Positions 7,123-16,801 of a DNA stretch of 31,992 bases are shown in pieces. Below the pieces are notes generated by a model. That model worked only from the letters and a program-made list of their open reading frames with translations, did no database searches and was not told where the DNA came from. Both the position numbers and the translations under genes were made by a program. This DNA is from an uncultured Chitinophagaceae bacterium (GTDB lineage Bacteria > Bacteroidota > Bacteroidia > Chitinophagales > Chitinophagaceae). How positions within the stretch are numbered: the stretch's first letter is position 1; every line of letters begins with the position of its first letter. The stretch is from assembly GCA_937996595.1 (NCBI GenBank), contig CALKVC010000188.1, positions 1 through 31,992 on the forward strand, given 5' to 3'.

Positions 7123-9543
7123 ATGAACCCCTCCGTTTATTTAGCCGACCTGCACCAGGTTGGTATCAATGACATTGACCAGGTGGGCGGCAAGAATGCC
7201 TCACTGGGAGAGATGCTTCAGAACCTTGGCCAGCTTGGCATAAAGATCCCGGGCGGCTTTGTAATTACGGTTGCAGCTTACCGTGAGTTTATCAGGTACA
7301 ATAACCTGGATGATGCCATTCATAACATCATTAACAGCATTAAACTGGATGACATTGAATCATTGCGGCGAGGCGGGTTGCAGGCGAGGCAATTGCTAAA
7401 AAACGCAAAATTCCCCCGTGAACTCAGTGATGCCATCATTGAAAAATATTATGAACTGAGCAAAATATACGGGCAGGACATAACGGATGTGGCTGTACGC
7501 TCTTCTGCAACAGCTGAAGACCTGCCTGACGCTTCTTTTGCCGGACAGCAGGAAACATACCTGAATGTACGTGGGCCGGCCCCTTTGATGAATGCCGTGA
7601 GGAACTGCTTCGCTTCCATATTCACAGACCGCGCCATCAGCTACCGCCAGAGTTTCGGCTACGACCATTTCAGCATCGGCCTTTCTGTTTGCGTTCAGAA
7701 AATGGTACGAAGCGACCTGGGAGCTTCCGGCGTGGCCTTTTCCCTGGATACAGAAAGTGGTTTTAAAGATGTGGTGGTGATAAACGCATCATTCGGGTTG
7801 GGAGAAATGATTGTGCAGGGAGCTGTTTCACCGGATGAATACATCGTATTCAAACCGGCCCTGGAAAAGGGTTTCAGCAGCATCATTGAAAAAAAACTGG
7901 GCAAAAAAGACAAGATGATGGTGTATGGCGATAACCCGGATGAACGGGTGCAGATCATACATGTAGAGCGTCCGTTGCAGCAACGGTATTGCCTGAAAGA
8001 CGAAAGGATACTGGAACTGGCACAATGGGTTACAAAAATTGAAAGCTATTACAGTAAGCTGAAGGGCCATTGGTGCCCCATGGATGTGGAATGGGCCGTT
8101 GACGGCCTCAGCAAGGAACTGTTCATCGTACAGGCCAGGCCCGAAACGATTCACTCTCAAAAAGATTTTTCGAAGATAACAGAATATGTGCTGGACAATT
8201 CCACACAAAGAAAAACACTTGTAAAAGGTATTGCTGTTGGAGACAAAATAGGATCAGGAAATGTTTCTATTTTATTCTCCCTCGATAAACGGGTTACAGA
8301 AGGGCATGAATTCAAAGATGGTGACATCCTCGTTACTGATATGACCGACCCCGACTGGGAACCCGTAATGAAAAAAGCATCCGCCATCATTACCAATAAA
8401 GGCGGACGTACCTGTCATGCAGCCATTGTTGCCCGCGAACTGGGCGTTCCTGCCATTGTTGGCTGCGGCAATGCCACCGATATTCTGAATACCGGGCAGG
8501 CGGTTACGGCTTCCTGTTGTGAAGGTGATGAAGGCATCGTTTATGATGGTATCATCAGTTACCAGAAAATAGAAACCGACCTGAAAGACCTGCCAAAAGT
8601 AAAAACGCCCATCATGCTTAATGTAGCATCACCCAACCTGGCGTTTCGTTTTTCGCATTTACCCAATGCAGGCGTAGGGCTGGCAAGGGAAGAATTCATT
8701 ATCAATAACTACATACAGGTTCACCCGCTTGCCCTGATGAAACACCGCGAGCTGAATGACCCGGAATTGAGCAGGTCAATCACAAACATGATACGCGGTT
8801 TTAACAATGAGGAAGATTTTTTTATCAAGCGGCTCAGTTACGGTATATCAAAAATTGCCGCATCATTCTATCCAAACAAAGTGATTGTGAGGTTCAGCGA
8901 TTTTAAGAGCAACGAATACTATAACCTGCTTGGTGGAAAATATTTTGAACCGCATGAAGAAAACCCCATGATCGGATGGCGCGGTGCCAGCAGGTATTAT
9001 TCTGAAAAATACAAAGAGGCGTTTGGCCTGGAATGCAGGGCTATAAAAAGGGTGAGAGAAGAAATAGGACTTAATAATGTAGTAGTGATGATCCCTTTCT
9101 GCCGCACGGTGGAAGAACTGCACCGGGTACATGAAGTAATGAAAGAATACGGTTTGGAGAGAGGCAGGGAAGGCCTGGAACTGTTCCTGATGGCTGAAAT
9201 ACCATCCAATATCATCCTTGCTTCCGAATTCGCAAAGCATATTGACGGGTTTTCCATTGGCTCTAACGACCTGACACAACTGGCCCTGGGGCTGGACAGG
9301 GACTCATCGCTGGTGGCACATTTATACGACGAAAGGAACCCGGCTGTTAAAGAATTACTGAAGATGCTGATTCAGGTTGCAAAAAAGATGAAAGTGAAGG
9401 TTGGCATATGCGGACAAGGGCCTTCAGATTTTCCAGATTTTGCCCAATTTTTAGTAGAACAGGGAATAGACAGTATTTCTGTTACACCGGATTCTGTGGT
9501 TAAAACAGTTAAAGCCATTGCTGCTGTTGAAAAAAAAATTTGA
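7123..9543 (+). CDS. ppsA: Phosphoenolpyruvate synthase
   Basis: An 806-residue enzyme that converts pyruvate, ATP and water to PEP, AMP and phosphate, the entry step of gluconeogenesis from pyruvate. Domains in order: ATP-grasp/PPDK N-terminal domain (residues 1 to about 340, with VGGKNASLGEM at the start), the swivelling phosphohistidine domain with catalytic His432 in GGRTCHAAI, and the C-terminal PEP/pyruvate-binding TIM barrel with GVGLAREEF and catalytic Cys763 in GICGQGPSD. The last motif (QGPSDFPDF) and the overall length separate it from pyruvate phosphate dikinase and enzyme I of the PTS. It stands alone on the plus strand, divergent from the S66 gene and convergent with the M43 protease gene. 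A plausible AT-rich promoter (TATATTAC) lies near 7081-7088. Confidence 0.95.
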   Translation: MNPSVYLADLHQVGINDIDQVGGKNASLGEMLQNLGQLGIKIPGGFVITVAAYREFIRYNNLDDAIHNIINSIKLDDIESLRRGGLQARQLLKNAKFPRELSDAIIEKYYELSKIYGQDITDVAVRSSATAEDLPDASFAGQQETYLNVRGPAPLMNAVRNCFASIFTDRAISYRQSFGYDHFSIGLSVCVQKMVRSDLGASGVAFSLDTESGFKDVVVINASFGLGEMIVQGAVSPDEYIVFKPALEKGFSSIIEKKLGKKDKMMVYGDNPDERVQIIHVERPLQQRYCLKDERILELAQWVTKIESYYSKLKGHWCPMDVEWAVDGLSKELFIVQARPETIHSQKDFSKITEYVLDNSTQRKTLVKGIAVGDKIGSGNVSILFSLDKRVTEGHEFKDGDILVTDMTDPDWEPVMKKASAIITNKGGRTCHAAIVARELGVPAIVGCGNATDILNTGQAVTASCCEGDEGIVYDGIISYQKIETDLKDLPKVKTPIMLNVASPNLAFRFSHLPNAGVGLAREEFIINNYIQVHPLALMKHRELNDPELSRSITNMIRGFNNEEDFFIKRLSYGISKIAASFYPNKVIVRFSDFKSNEYYNLLGGKYFEPHEENPMIGWRGASRYYSEKYKEAFGLECRAIKRVREEIGLNNVVVMIPFCRTVEELHRVHEVMKEYGLERGREGLELFLMAEIPSNIILASEFAKHIDGFSIGSNDLTQLALGLDRDSSLVAHLYDERNPAVKELLKMLIQVAKKMKVKVGICGQGPSDFPDFAQFLVEQGIDSISVTPDSVVKTVKAIAAVEKKI

Positions 9544-9615
9544 CAGGGTTGTCGTAAAACAGTGGTTTCATAAACATAAATTGCAAGCGGGTTTATAATA
9601 GTACATACCCGGACA

Positions 9616-12600
9616 CTACCTGATTAATATCACGGTACCTTTCATTTCAACCAACTGGTTATTATACCCTCTTCCTTTTATTAACCAGGTAAAAGTACCT
9701 GTGTCCTGAATTTTCCCTTTGAATCTTCCGTCCCATCCTTTAACAGGGTCAGCAGTTTCAAAAACAAGTTGCCCGTACCGGTTGTAAATCCTGAACCACT
9801 CCGTTGAAGTTATACCAACAGGCAATGCGGAGAACCTGTCATTCAGCCCGTCATTATTCGGTGAAAAAGCATTGGGAACATAATAGGTTGGGCCTTTAAA
9901 CACTTTGATGCGCAGGGTATCATAACCCTTACAACCCGCTGCATCTGTCACTTCCAGGTAAAACATATATACCGGGTCTGTAAGGCTGACCCTTGGATTG
10001 GGAACTTGTGCATTTGAAACTGTGGCATTTGATGGTGACCAGGTCCACAAATAACTGCCGCCACCGGTTGCATTGAGTGAAAATAAGACGTTTTGTACGG
10101 CAATACTGTCCCCAATCGCTACTGCCCTTACCGGCGGACGTTGGTTAATTTGCACGTTAATTGTATCTGTACAATTCCCTCCATCCCCAATAATAAGTTC
10201 ATACAGACCGGGTGCAGATACAGCCGTTGGATCAGTAACCGGGGAGCCGTTGTAACTCCAGTTGCTTATTATCGTGTAACCGGTAAGGTTATATAATGAG
10301 TCAAGATTAATATGCTCTCCAAAACAGGTAGATAGCTGGCTGTCGTTTAACGGATCAAAATCACCGTAACGGATAACCGCTTCACTTTCATCATTTACAC
10401 AGGGCGCTGTTCCGTTTAACCGGTAAGTGAAACGATAGGTACCGGCTGCGAATGGCTGGCTGAAAATTCCTGTATTGGGATCCAGTGATCCACCTGAACC
10501 GGATGTTAATGTCCAGGTACCACCCGGTTGCTCACCGGTAATAATGTTGAACAGGTTAATGGAAGAAACCTGGCTGTCACATACTGAAAGGCTGCCGTCC
10601 TGGCCTGCATCCGGTTGCTGATTAACGGTTATATCTGCAAATGAAGTATCGTTTCCGCAACCATTATTACCTGTTACCACATACTGAAATCTACTATCCG
10701 TTGCTGTTAGTGACACTGTAAATGTGCCGGCTACTGCATCAAAATTCCCTCCCGTGCCTGTAAGCCTTGCCCAGGTTCCTCCCGGTTGAGCTCCTGTAAG
10801 CAGGCTGAAAAGGCCTATCGGCTGTGTACGGTTGTTGCAAACCTGCAGACCGCCATCAGTTCCTGCGCCGGTAAACAGTATCACATTGATAATGGCCCGG
10901 CTGCTGTCAGCTGTATTGCAACCGGCCAATCCTGAAATGATATACTGGAAAATACTGTTGCCGGCAGCGGGTGACGGAATAAAAGTACCCGCCACTGCAT
11001 CAAAAATACCTCCCGTTCCAGAAATCCTGGTCCAGGTACCTCCCGGTTGTTCTCCGGTAATAATATCATTCAATACAATGGGTAGTACAGCATTGTTACA
11101 TACTGTAATGGTACCGTCATCGCCGGCATTGGAAATACCCGGCATAGTCAGGTTTACTATAACACTTCCATTGAGTGAACAGGATGCTTCCGAGAATTGC
11201 ACCGTTAAGGTACGCGGGCCGGGTGATTGCCCGTATAATACCTGTATTTCATTGATGCCTGTTCCCGAAAAAGGGTCGCGTATCTGTGCATCGCCTGTTA
11301 CAGCCCAGGTATAATTTGCCTGGGGCGATTGTATGGTGCTGTACGTATAATCGAGGGGGTTAGTGCCAATGCATATATCCAACGGACCTGAAATGGAAAT
11401 GGGCTGATTTTCATCAAAGACAGTAACGTGCTTAATTACTGCCGGGGAGGGCAAAAACACGGTTCCGGCACATCCGGATACACTGAGTTGTAAACTAACG
11501 TCATAGATTCCTGGTGCTGAATATGTATGTAAAACAGGTGCAGAGGGTAAACTGTTTACAACCGGGCTACCGTCTCCGAAATCCCATACTAAGGTATACC
11601 CGGTCCAAAGTGCACTGTCTGGTATATGAAACCGGAAACTATTACAACTTTGCCTGCTGAAAATAAAATCTGTTGAAGCCGGTGGTGGCGGGCATTGTAT
11701 CGACTCCTGCATGTTCCAGAAATTGATACCTGTATTTGTTGGCAGCGTTGGTGTAAGCTGAAGTGCCGGTATGGCAATATTTACAACCGGGGCTCCCGCA
11801 ACCCTGTCTATCCTGGCAAGCCCGTTGCTGCCAGGGCCATAAGACCTTGGTTTAAACAAAGTATATATTTCTCCGTCAGGGCCGAGTGAAAACCTGCTGT
11901 AAGCAATATTATCTCCGAAGGCATTCATGCTTCCGTTTACCAGGTCCAGTTCATACAAACCGGTATTGGGAGCTCCGCCTACCCTGCTTAGATAAACGCG
12001 GGTGTCGTCATAAAAAATTATTCCGCCCGGATAGGGTATACTGTTTGCATCCGTATTATAAGACAGCGGGGTTCCTGTAAATATACCTTTCCTGTTATCA
12101 AAACCAACCGTAACCACATTTACGCCTGCAGCCATATTTACATGTTTGAATGCAACCCGGTTGTGGGAAGGATTTGCTACAATGCCATGACCGTATGGCA
12201 ACAAACTACCGGGAACTATGAAACGCATTTCCTGCTGGGTTAAGCCGGCCGGGTTAAGCAGGAAAGAAACCAGGTAAACAGAACCGTTAATAGAACTTGC
12301 CGGGTACACGATCCAGTAATCCCTGCCATTGGCATGCGGGATAGCCGTAACCTGCTCATTCACTGAATTACGGTTAAAATCGAATGTTACACCCGCGGGA
12401 CCGGTAAAATTGATGTTACAGGAAAACGGAGCGATTGAGGGAGTGCCATTCAAATCCACCAGGTATACTGCATGAGATGGATAGTTGTTTGCCACCCCGA
12501 TAATATCCGGATCAGAAAACCCTTTACTCGGCAACAGCAGGATGTATTGCCCGTTGTGTTCCGGATATGGAAGACAAATGAACTGGGCATTCGAATTAAA

Positions 12601-14340
12601 GGTTCCGGTTGGCAAGGGATGCAACGAAGATGTGTTTACCCTGTTAAAGGAAGTGTCATACAGATTGATCCCGTTTGTATACATTATTATATTGCCGGTC
12701 TGGGGATCTGTAAGCGTAAAATAAGATTCCTGGTTGCCGTCATCTATGCTGCTGAATGGCGCCGGAGAAAATGGTTTGGGTTCACCGTCGCTGAAATCAA
12801 CCCCCACCAGGCCCCAACCGAATATCCATTTCTGCTTATCTTTCCTGCATTCCTGCAGTTCACAGGCTACTACCTGAACTACCTGCTGATAGTTTCTTAC
12901 AGTAGATCCTGACTGGCTTACCGTTAGGCTAACCGTATAACTACCCCTAATCGTAAACGTTTTGTTTGCTGTTGCCCCTGCAGGATTATCAATGGTAACA
13001 CCTGCAGCGGGCGTAACCGTCCACTGCCATTGATTGGCAAGATTAACACCTGTACCCTGGCCAACATTCATGAAAGTGGCCGGCTGGTTCACACACAAAA
13101 CAGCAGGCATGGTGAATTGAGGCATCACTGTTCCGGCAAAGCAGCCGTCAGGGCCCAGCACCCCCGTTTCCAGCACATTAGATTCTGTTACAAGAGAAGC
13201 CCTTTCGGTTGCCAGCATGGCGTGCATGCGTTCGCGCTGGCCGGCTGTAAATGTATTAAGAACCGGGTCCGGACTGTAATACATGAAATTCTCAGGCATA
13301 TCAGAAGGCCCGCAACCCAAACTGGAACCGGGCTGGTCGCATGGATTGGTATCACAAACCAGGTCGCCGGTACTGGTACATTGAGCAGCAGAGGAGCTAA
13401 TACAATCCTGGAATGTATGGTACAACCCTAAAAAATGCCCAACCTCGTGAATGAGAATCTTTCCCCTGTCTGACTGACTTTGATTCATTCCGTTAGCACA
13501 TGCAGGGTTTGCATTGGGTTGCAGGTTGAACGTATTGCCCGTAATGAAATTATCACCGGTTACATCGCTTCGGATAACCACTCCTTCTATCACCCTTGCT
13601 GCAGGCCCTGTATACCCGGCAATACTGGCATAGCCCTGAATACCCGGGCAATCGCCCGAATTACTGTTACCGTTGAAACGGATGGCCGTAACCACCCAGA
13701 TATTGAGGTAACGGTTTGATGAAAATGCAGTGCCCGGTTGCGTAAGGTTTAACAGAGCTGTCTGGCCGGCAATACTGTATTCATGACGGGAATTTGCCGG
13801 ACTATTATACCTCATGATACCGGGTTCGGCTGCATTCGTCCATACCTGCCCGTTACCCGCGTTGGTAGCCAGGCAAAAACGGATACGGGTATCAACAGCC
13901 GCTAAGCCTGGTGCCAGTGATGCGAACTGGGTTCCTGCCAAAGCCTGGTAATAATTAAGGCTTCCGTTGTAGTTGGAAAAACCCGCATTCAATGCGTCTA
14001 TCTGGCTCTTTACCTGTGCAAAACTGATATTGGTGCCGCTGCCGACCGGTTCCCCGTTATGAACAATATGCACTACTACCGGTATTATAAAATCAGGTCC
14101 TCCGGGAAAATAACGGTTTCCGGAAACAGGTTCTGCCTGATGGCCATTTATATATGTTTGAATCTTTTGATTGATTTCCATCGCCCTGTTCCGCATCCCG
14201 GGTATGCCGGATTCCAGGTATTGGCGTACTTCATCAGTAGCACATTGTTGCAAATTATAATTTACAGGCTGCTGGGCAACTAGTCCCTTAGCTGCAAAAA
14301 GCAGTATACAAAAAAGAATATGCCGGTTGAAAAGCATCAT
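9616..14340 (-). CDS. Giant secreted M43-like metalloprotease with T9SS type B sorting domain
   Basis: A multidomain exported protein of about 1,574 residues if it starts at 14340; the open frame extends to 14433, but the signal peptide (MMLFNRHILFCILLFAAKG, cut near VAQ) begins at 14340 or 14337, and a candidate promoter lies between the two starts. Numbered from 14340, the zinc site HEVGHFLGLYH gives His298, Glu299, His302 and His308, with the Met-turn in ENFMYYS, as in pappalysin/cytophagalysin (M43) enzymes. Next come a PKD-like domain, a beta-propeller-like region of the kind common in Bacteroidota secreted proteins (YFTLTDPQTGNIIMYTNG), a second PKD domain (VWDFGDGSP), three PGGTW repeats, and a gliding-motility-type C-terminal domain (VPNAFSPNNDGLNDRF ... 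GTFTWLIKG) that directs T9SS export and surface attachment. It should digest proteins outside the cell. Confidence 0.88.
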   Translation of the reverse strand: MMLFNRHILFCILLFAAKGLVAQQPVNYNLQQCATDEVRQYLESGIPGMRNRAMEINQKIQTYINGHQAEPVSGNRYFPGGPDFIIPVVVHIVHNGEPVGSGTNISFAQVKSQIDALNAGFSNYNGSLNYYQALAGTQFASLAPGLAAVDTRIRFCLATNAGNGQVWTNAAEPGIMRYNSPANSRHEYSIAGQTALLNLTQPGTAFSSNRYLNIWVVTAIRFNGNSNSGDCPGIQGYASIAGYTGPAARVIEGVVIRSDVTGDNFITGNTFNLQPNANPACANGMNQSQSDRGKILIHEVGHFLGLYHTFQDCISSSAAQCTSTGDLVCDTNPCDQPGSSLGCGPSDMPENFMYYSPDPVLNTFTAGQRERMHAMLATERASLVTESNVLETGVLGPDGCFAGTVMPQFTMPAVLCVNQPATFMNVGQGTGVNLANQWQWTVTPAAGVTIDNPAGATANKTFTIRGSYTVSLTVSQSGSTVRNYQQVVQVVACELQECRKDKQKWIFGWGLVGVDFSDGEPKPFSPAPFSSIDDGNQESYFTLTDPQTGNIIMYTNGINLYDTSFNRVNTSSLHPLPTGTFNSNAQFICLPYPEHNGQYILLLPSKGFSDPDIIGVANNYPSHAVYLVDLNGTPSIAPFSCNINFTGPAGVTFDFNRNSVNEQVTAIPHANGRDYWIVYPASSINGSVYLVSFLLNPAGLTQQEMRFIVPGSLLPYGHGIVANPSHNRVAFKHVNMAAGVNVVTVGFDNRKGIFTGTPLSYNTDANSIPYPGGIIFYDDTRVYLSRVGGAPNTGLYELDLVNGSMNAFGDNIAYSRFSLGPDGEIYTLFKPRSYGPGSNGLARIDRVAGAPVVNIAIPALQLTPTLPTNTGINFWNMQESIQCPPPPASTDFIFSRQSCNSFRFHIPDSALWTGYTLVWDFGDGSPVVNSLPSAPVLHTYSAPGIYDVSLQLSVSGCAGTVFLPSPAVIKHVTVFDENQPISISGPLDICIGTNPLDYTYSTIQSPQANYTWAVTGDAQIRDPFSGTGINEIQVLYGQSPGPRTLTVQFSEASCSLNGSVIVNLTMPGISNAGDDGTITVCNNAVLPIVLNDIITGEQPGGTWTRISGTGGIFDAVAGTFIPSPAAGNSIFQYIISGLAGCNTADSSRAIINVILFTGAGTDGGLQVCNNRTQPIGLFSLLTGAQPGGTWARLTGTGGNFDAVAGTFTVSLTATDSRFQYVVTGNNGCGNDTSFADITVNQQPDAGQDGSLSVCDSQVSSINLFNIITGEQPGGTWTLTSGSGGSLDPNTGIFSQPFAAGTYRFTYRLNGTAPCVNDESEAVIRYGDFDPLNDSQLSTCFGEHINLDSLYNLTGYTIISNWSYNGSPVTDPTAVSAPGLYELIIGDGGNCTDTINVQINQRPPVRAVAIGDSIAVQNVLFSLNATGGGSYLWTWSPSNATVSNAQVPNPRVSLTDPVYMFYLEVTDAAGCKGYDTLRIKVFKGPTYYVPNAFSPNNDGLNDRFSALPVGITSTEWFRIYNRYGQLVFETADPVKGWDGRFKGKIQDTGTFTWLIKGRGYNNQLVEMKGTVILIR
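10372..11130 (-). repeat. Three tandem PGGTW repeats within the M43 protease
   Basis: Three protein repeats of about 84 residues each contain a short 'DGxxxVC' opening, then an (I/L)(I/L)TG(E/A)QPGGTW motif and a GTGGxFDAVAGTF-like strand; the third copy is the most diverged (GSGGSLDPNTGIF). They probably form small beta-sandwich spacers that hold the sorting domain away from the protease. The domain family is one I cannot name with certainty. Confidence 0.7.
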
Positions 14341-14354
14341 TTCCTTAAAACCGA

Positions 14355-14362
14355 TAAATATA
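14355..14362 (-). promoter_or_regulatory. Probable promoter of the M43 protease gene
   Basis: On the minus strand TATATTTA matches TAnnTTTG at seven of eight positions, with TTTTGG about 19 bases upstream as the -33 element. The predicted transcript begins within about ten bases of the ATG at 14340, which supports the shorter start and suggests a nearly leaderless message. Confidence 0.4.
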
Positions 14363-14392
14363 ACAAAAATGATATGCAAAACCAAAATGGCA

Positions 14393-14423
14393 GTTGGGAT
14401 ATGAGGGCCATTTGGTATTTTTG
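14393..14423 (+). promoter_or_regulatory. Promoter of metG (Bacteroidota type)
   Basis: TATTTTTG (14416-14423) is an exact match to the -7 consensus TAnnTTTG, preceded at 19 bases by GTTG (14393-14396) as the -33 element. Transcription would begin near 14430 and leave an untranslated leader of about 85 bases before the ATG at 14515. The promoter lies back to back with that of the M43 protease gene. Confidence 0.55.
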
Positions 14424-14514
14424 CACCCGTCATTGTTGCTCAGCGGTTTACGGTACAAGTGAGTGACACAACGATGATGCACAAAGAAACAACAGCCGGA
14501 AACAAAAAAGATTC

Positions 14515-16653
14515 ATGAACAATCCAAAAAGATACCTGGTAACATCAGCGCTCCCATATGCAAACGGCCCCAAGCATATCGGCCACCTGGCAGGCGCCTA
14601 TTTACCAGCGGATATATATGTACGTTACCTGCGTGCTCAAAAAAAAGATGTAGTTTTTGTTTGCGGAAGCGATGAACATGGCGCTGCCATTACCATACAG
14701 GCCATGAAGGAAAAAACCACACCGCTTGCCATTGTTGACAAGTACCATGCCATGCTAAAAAGCAATATGGCCGACCTGGGCATTTCATTTGATATTTACC
14801 ACCGCACTTCATCGCCCATACACCATGAAACGGCAAAGGAATTTTTTACTGCCCTGAATGATAATGGCGAACTGGAGAAAAAAGAAAGCGAGCAGTTTTA
14901 TGATGAGGAAGCCAACAGTTTCCTGGCAGACAGGTATATCATTGGAACCTGCCCGGTTTGTGCGAATGAGAAAGCATACGGCGACCAGTGTGAAAAATGC
15001 GGCACTTCATTAAGTCCAGAACAGCTCATAAACCCGCGTAGTACATTAAGCGGGAAAACGCCCGTAAAGAAAAAAACCACGCACTGGTACCTGCCTTTAA
15101 ACAAACACGAAGCTTTCTTACGTAAATGGATACTCGAAGAACATGCAGCAGACTGGAAGGCTAATGTAGTTGGCCAGTGCAAGGGGTGGATTGAAGCCGG
15201 CCTGCAACCAAGGGCTGTAACGAGGGACCTGGACTGGGGTGTTGCTGTTCCCGGCGCCCCGGGAAAAGTGCTGTATGTTTGGTTTGACGCACCTATCGGG
15301 TACATCAGCGCCACCAAACAATGGGCGATTGATAATGACAAAGACTGGAAACCATACTGGCATGACAAGGATACCAAGCTTGTTCATTTCATTGGCAAAG
15401 ACAATATCGTGTTCCATTGTATCATTTTCCCGGTGATGCTAAAACTTCATGGGAATATTTTACCAGATAATGTACCCAGCAATGAATTCATGAACCTGGA
15501 AGGCGACAAGATGAGCACCAGCCGGGGATGGAGCATTGAAATGGATGATTACATTAACGATTTTGTAAAAAAGGAAAACGGTGGCGATATGATGGTAGAT
15601 GCTTTGCGCTATTATTTAACCGCTATTGCACCGGAAACAAAAGACAGCGAATTTACCTGGAAAGGCTTCCAGGATGCACTGAACAGCGAACTGGTAGCCA
15701 TTTTCGGCAATTTTGTAAACCGCACTTTTGTTTTGATGCATAAACTCTGTAAAGGAAAAGTGCCTCCCATTCATGCCGGTATATTAGATGAGACCGATAA
15801 AAAACTGCTGGAAGAAATACAGCTTACAAAAGCAAGTATTGAATCCTGCATAGAAGGATACAAATTCAGGGACGGGTTAAGTGAAGTGATTGACCTGGCA
15901 CGCAAAGGGAATAAATACATGCAGGAAAAAGAACCCTGGATCGTTGCAAAAAATACAGGCGATGACGGTTTACCTGTACCGGAAGCACAGCAAAAAATTG
16001 ATAACTGCCTGCACATTTGCCTGCAACTGACAGCAAACCTGGCCATTTTCATCAATCCATACCTGCCGTATACTGCAAAAAAAATGTTGTATATGATGAA
16101 GGTGGTTGAAAAAATGCTTGACTGGGAAAATGCCGGTAAAACAAAACTATTGAGCACAGGATATTCACTGCGTGCCCCCGAATTGCTGTTCAGGAAACTG
16201 GAAGACAGTGAAGTGGCGGTTCAGGTTGAAAAATTAACATCAAAATCTGAAAAACTGGTACAATCAGCAACTATGGAACAACAACAAAGCGCCGCTTTAC
16301 AGGAAATAAAACAACCGGTACTTAAACCGGAAATAACCTTTGATGATTTCGCCAAGATTGACCTGAAAACGGGTACCATCACTGCTGCTGAAAAAGTGGA
16401 AAAAGCCGACAAACTTTTAAAGCTGGAAGTTGACCTCGGGTTTGAAAAGCGTACGATCGTGAGCGGTATTGCTTTACATTTTGCCCCGGATGCCATCATC
16501 GGCAAACAGGTAATTGTGGTTACCAACCTGGCTCCCAGGAAAATGCGGGGCATAGAAAGTAATGGAATGATATTGATGGCAGAAGATGCTGATGGAAAAC
16601 TGCAATTTGTAACCCCGGCAGAAAACGTAAACAATGGCAGCCATGTCAGTTAA
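14515..16653 (+). CDS. metG: Methionine--tRNA ligase
   Basis: A 712-residue class I aminoacyl-tRNA synthetase that charges tRNA-Met and the initiator tRNA. The HIGH motif (residues 21-24), a four-Cys zinc knuckle (Cys146, 149, 159, 162) in the connective domain, the KMSKS loop as KMSTS (332-336), the alpha-helical anticodon-binding domain (about 390-560), and a C-terminal EMAP-II/Arc1p-like tRNA-binding domain (about 605-705, DFAKIDLKTGTI ... NLAPRKMRGIESNGM) are all present. The fused C-terminal domain causes dimerisation and tRNA binding in the E. coli enzyme. A Thr in place of Lys in KMSKS is a common variant. It has its own promoter and a hairpin terminator. Confidence 0.96.
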   Translation: MNNPKRYLVTSALPYANGPKHIGHLAGAYLPADIYVRYLRAQKKDVVFVCGSDEHGAAITIQAMKEKTTPLAIVDKYHAMLKSNMADLGISFDIYHRTSSPIHHETAKEFFTALNDNGELEKKESEQFYDEEANSFLADRYIIGTCPVCANEKAYGDQCEKCGTSLSPEQLINPRSTLSGKTPVKKKTTHWYLPLNKHEAFLRKWILEEHAADWKANVVGQCKGWIEAGLQPRAVTRDLDWGVAVPGAPGKVLYVWFDAPIGYISATKQWAIDNDKDWKPYWHDKDTKLVHFIGKDNIVFHCIIFPVMLKLHGNILPDNVPSNEFMNLEGDKMSTSRGWSIEMDDYINDFVKKENGGDMMVDALRYYLTAIAPETKDSEFTWKGFQDALNSELVAIFGNFVNRTFVLMHKLCKGKVPPIHAGILDETDKKLLEEIQLTKASIESCIEGYKFRDGLSEVIDLARKGNKYMQEKEPWIVAKNTGDDGLPVPEAQQKIDNCLHICLQLTANLAIFINPYLPYTAKKMLYMMKVVEKMLDWENAGKTKLLSTGYSLRAPELLFRKLEDSEVAVQVEKLTSKSEKLVQSATMEQQQSAALQEIKQPVLKPEITFDDFAKIDLKTGTITAAEKVEKADKLLKLEVDLGFEKRTIVSGIALHFAPDAIIGKQVIVVTNLAPRKMRGIESNGMILMAEDADGKLQFVTPAENVNNGSHVS

Positions 16654-16686
16654 TATTTGAACTGATCTTTAATATTGCATTTTATC

Positions 16687-16709
16687 AAGATGGCCTGGAG
16701 GCCATTTTT
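16687..16709 (+). terminator. Rho-independent terminator of metG
   Basis: ATGGCC (16690-16695) and GGCCAT (16700-16705) form a perfect stem around the loop TGGA, extended outward by AAG/TTT pairs and followed by TTTTT. It lies about 35 bases after the metG stop. Confidence 0.75.
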
Positions 16710-16759
16710 CATACCAGGGAATGCATGTTCTTTTTCTTTTTTCCAATAATATAAAATCA

Positions 16760-16767
16760 TACCTTCG
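16760..16767 (+). promoter_or_regulatory. Possible -7 element for the beta-oxidation gene
   Basis: TACCTTCG matches TAnnTTTG at seven of eight positions and lies 35 bases before the ATG, after the metG terminator. Only T-rich sequence is found at the -33 position. Confidence 0.35.
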
Positions 16768-16801
16768 AACCATAAATAGTTGTTTAACTAACTAATTTTT
16801 T

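Noticed and set aside
9544..9615. Terminator between the convergent ppsA and M43 genes
   Set aside because: Only a weak CGGGT/ACCCG pairing with a long loop and no T-run was found.
10832..11314. 160-residue open frame opposite the M43 protease repeats
   Set aside because: It lies antisense to a repeat region with clear protein-level periodicity, is rich in Pro, Ser and Ile as expected of a shadow frame, and has no start context.
14341..14433. 31-residue N-terminal extension of the M43 protease
   Set aside because: It would bury the signal peptide behind a second hydrophobic stretch, and a promoter candidate for the gene lies inside it.
14898..15377. 159-residue open frame opposite metG
   Set aside because: It is fully contained in a conserved synthetase gene on the other strand, with no domain of its own.
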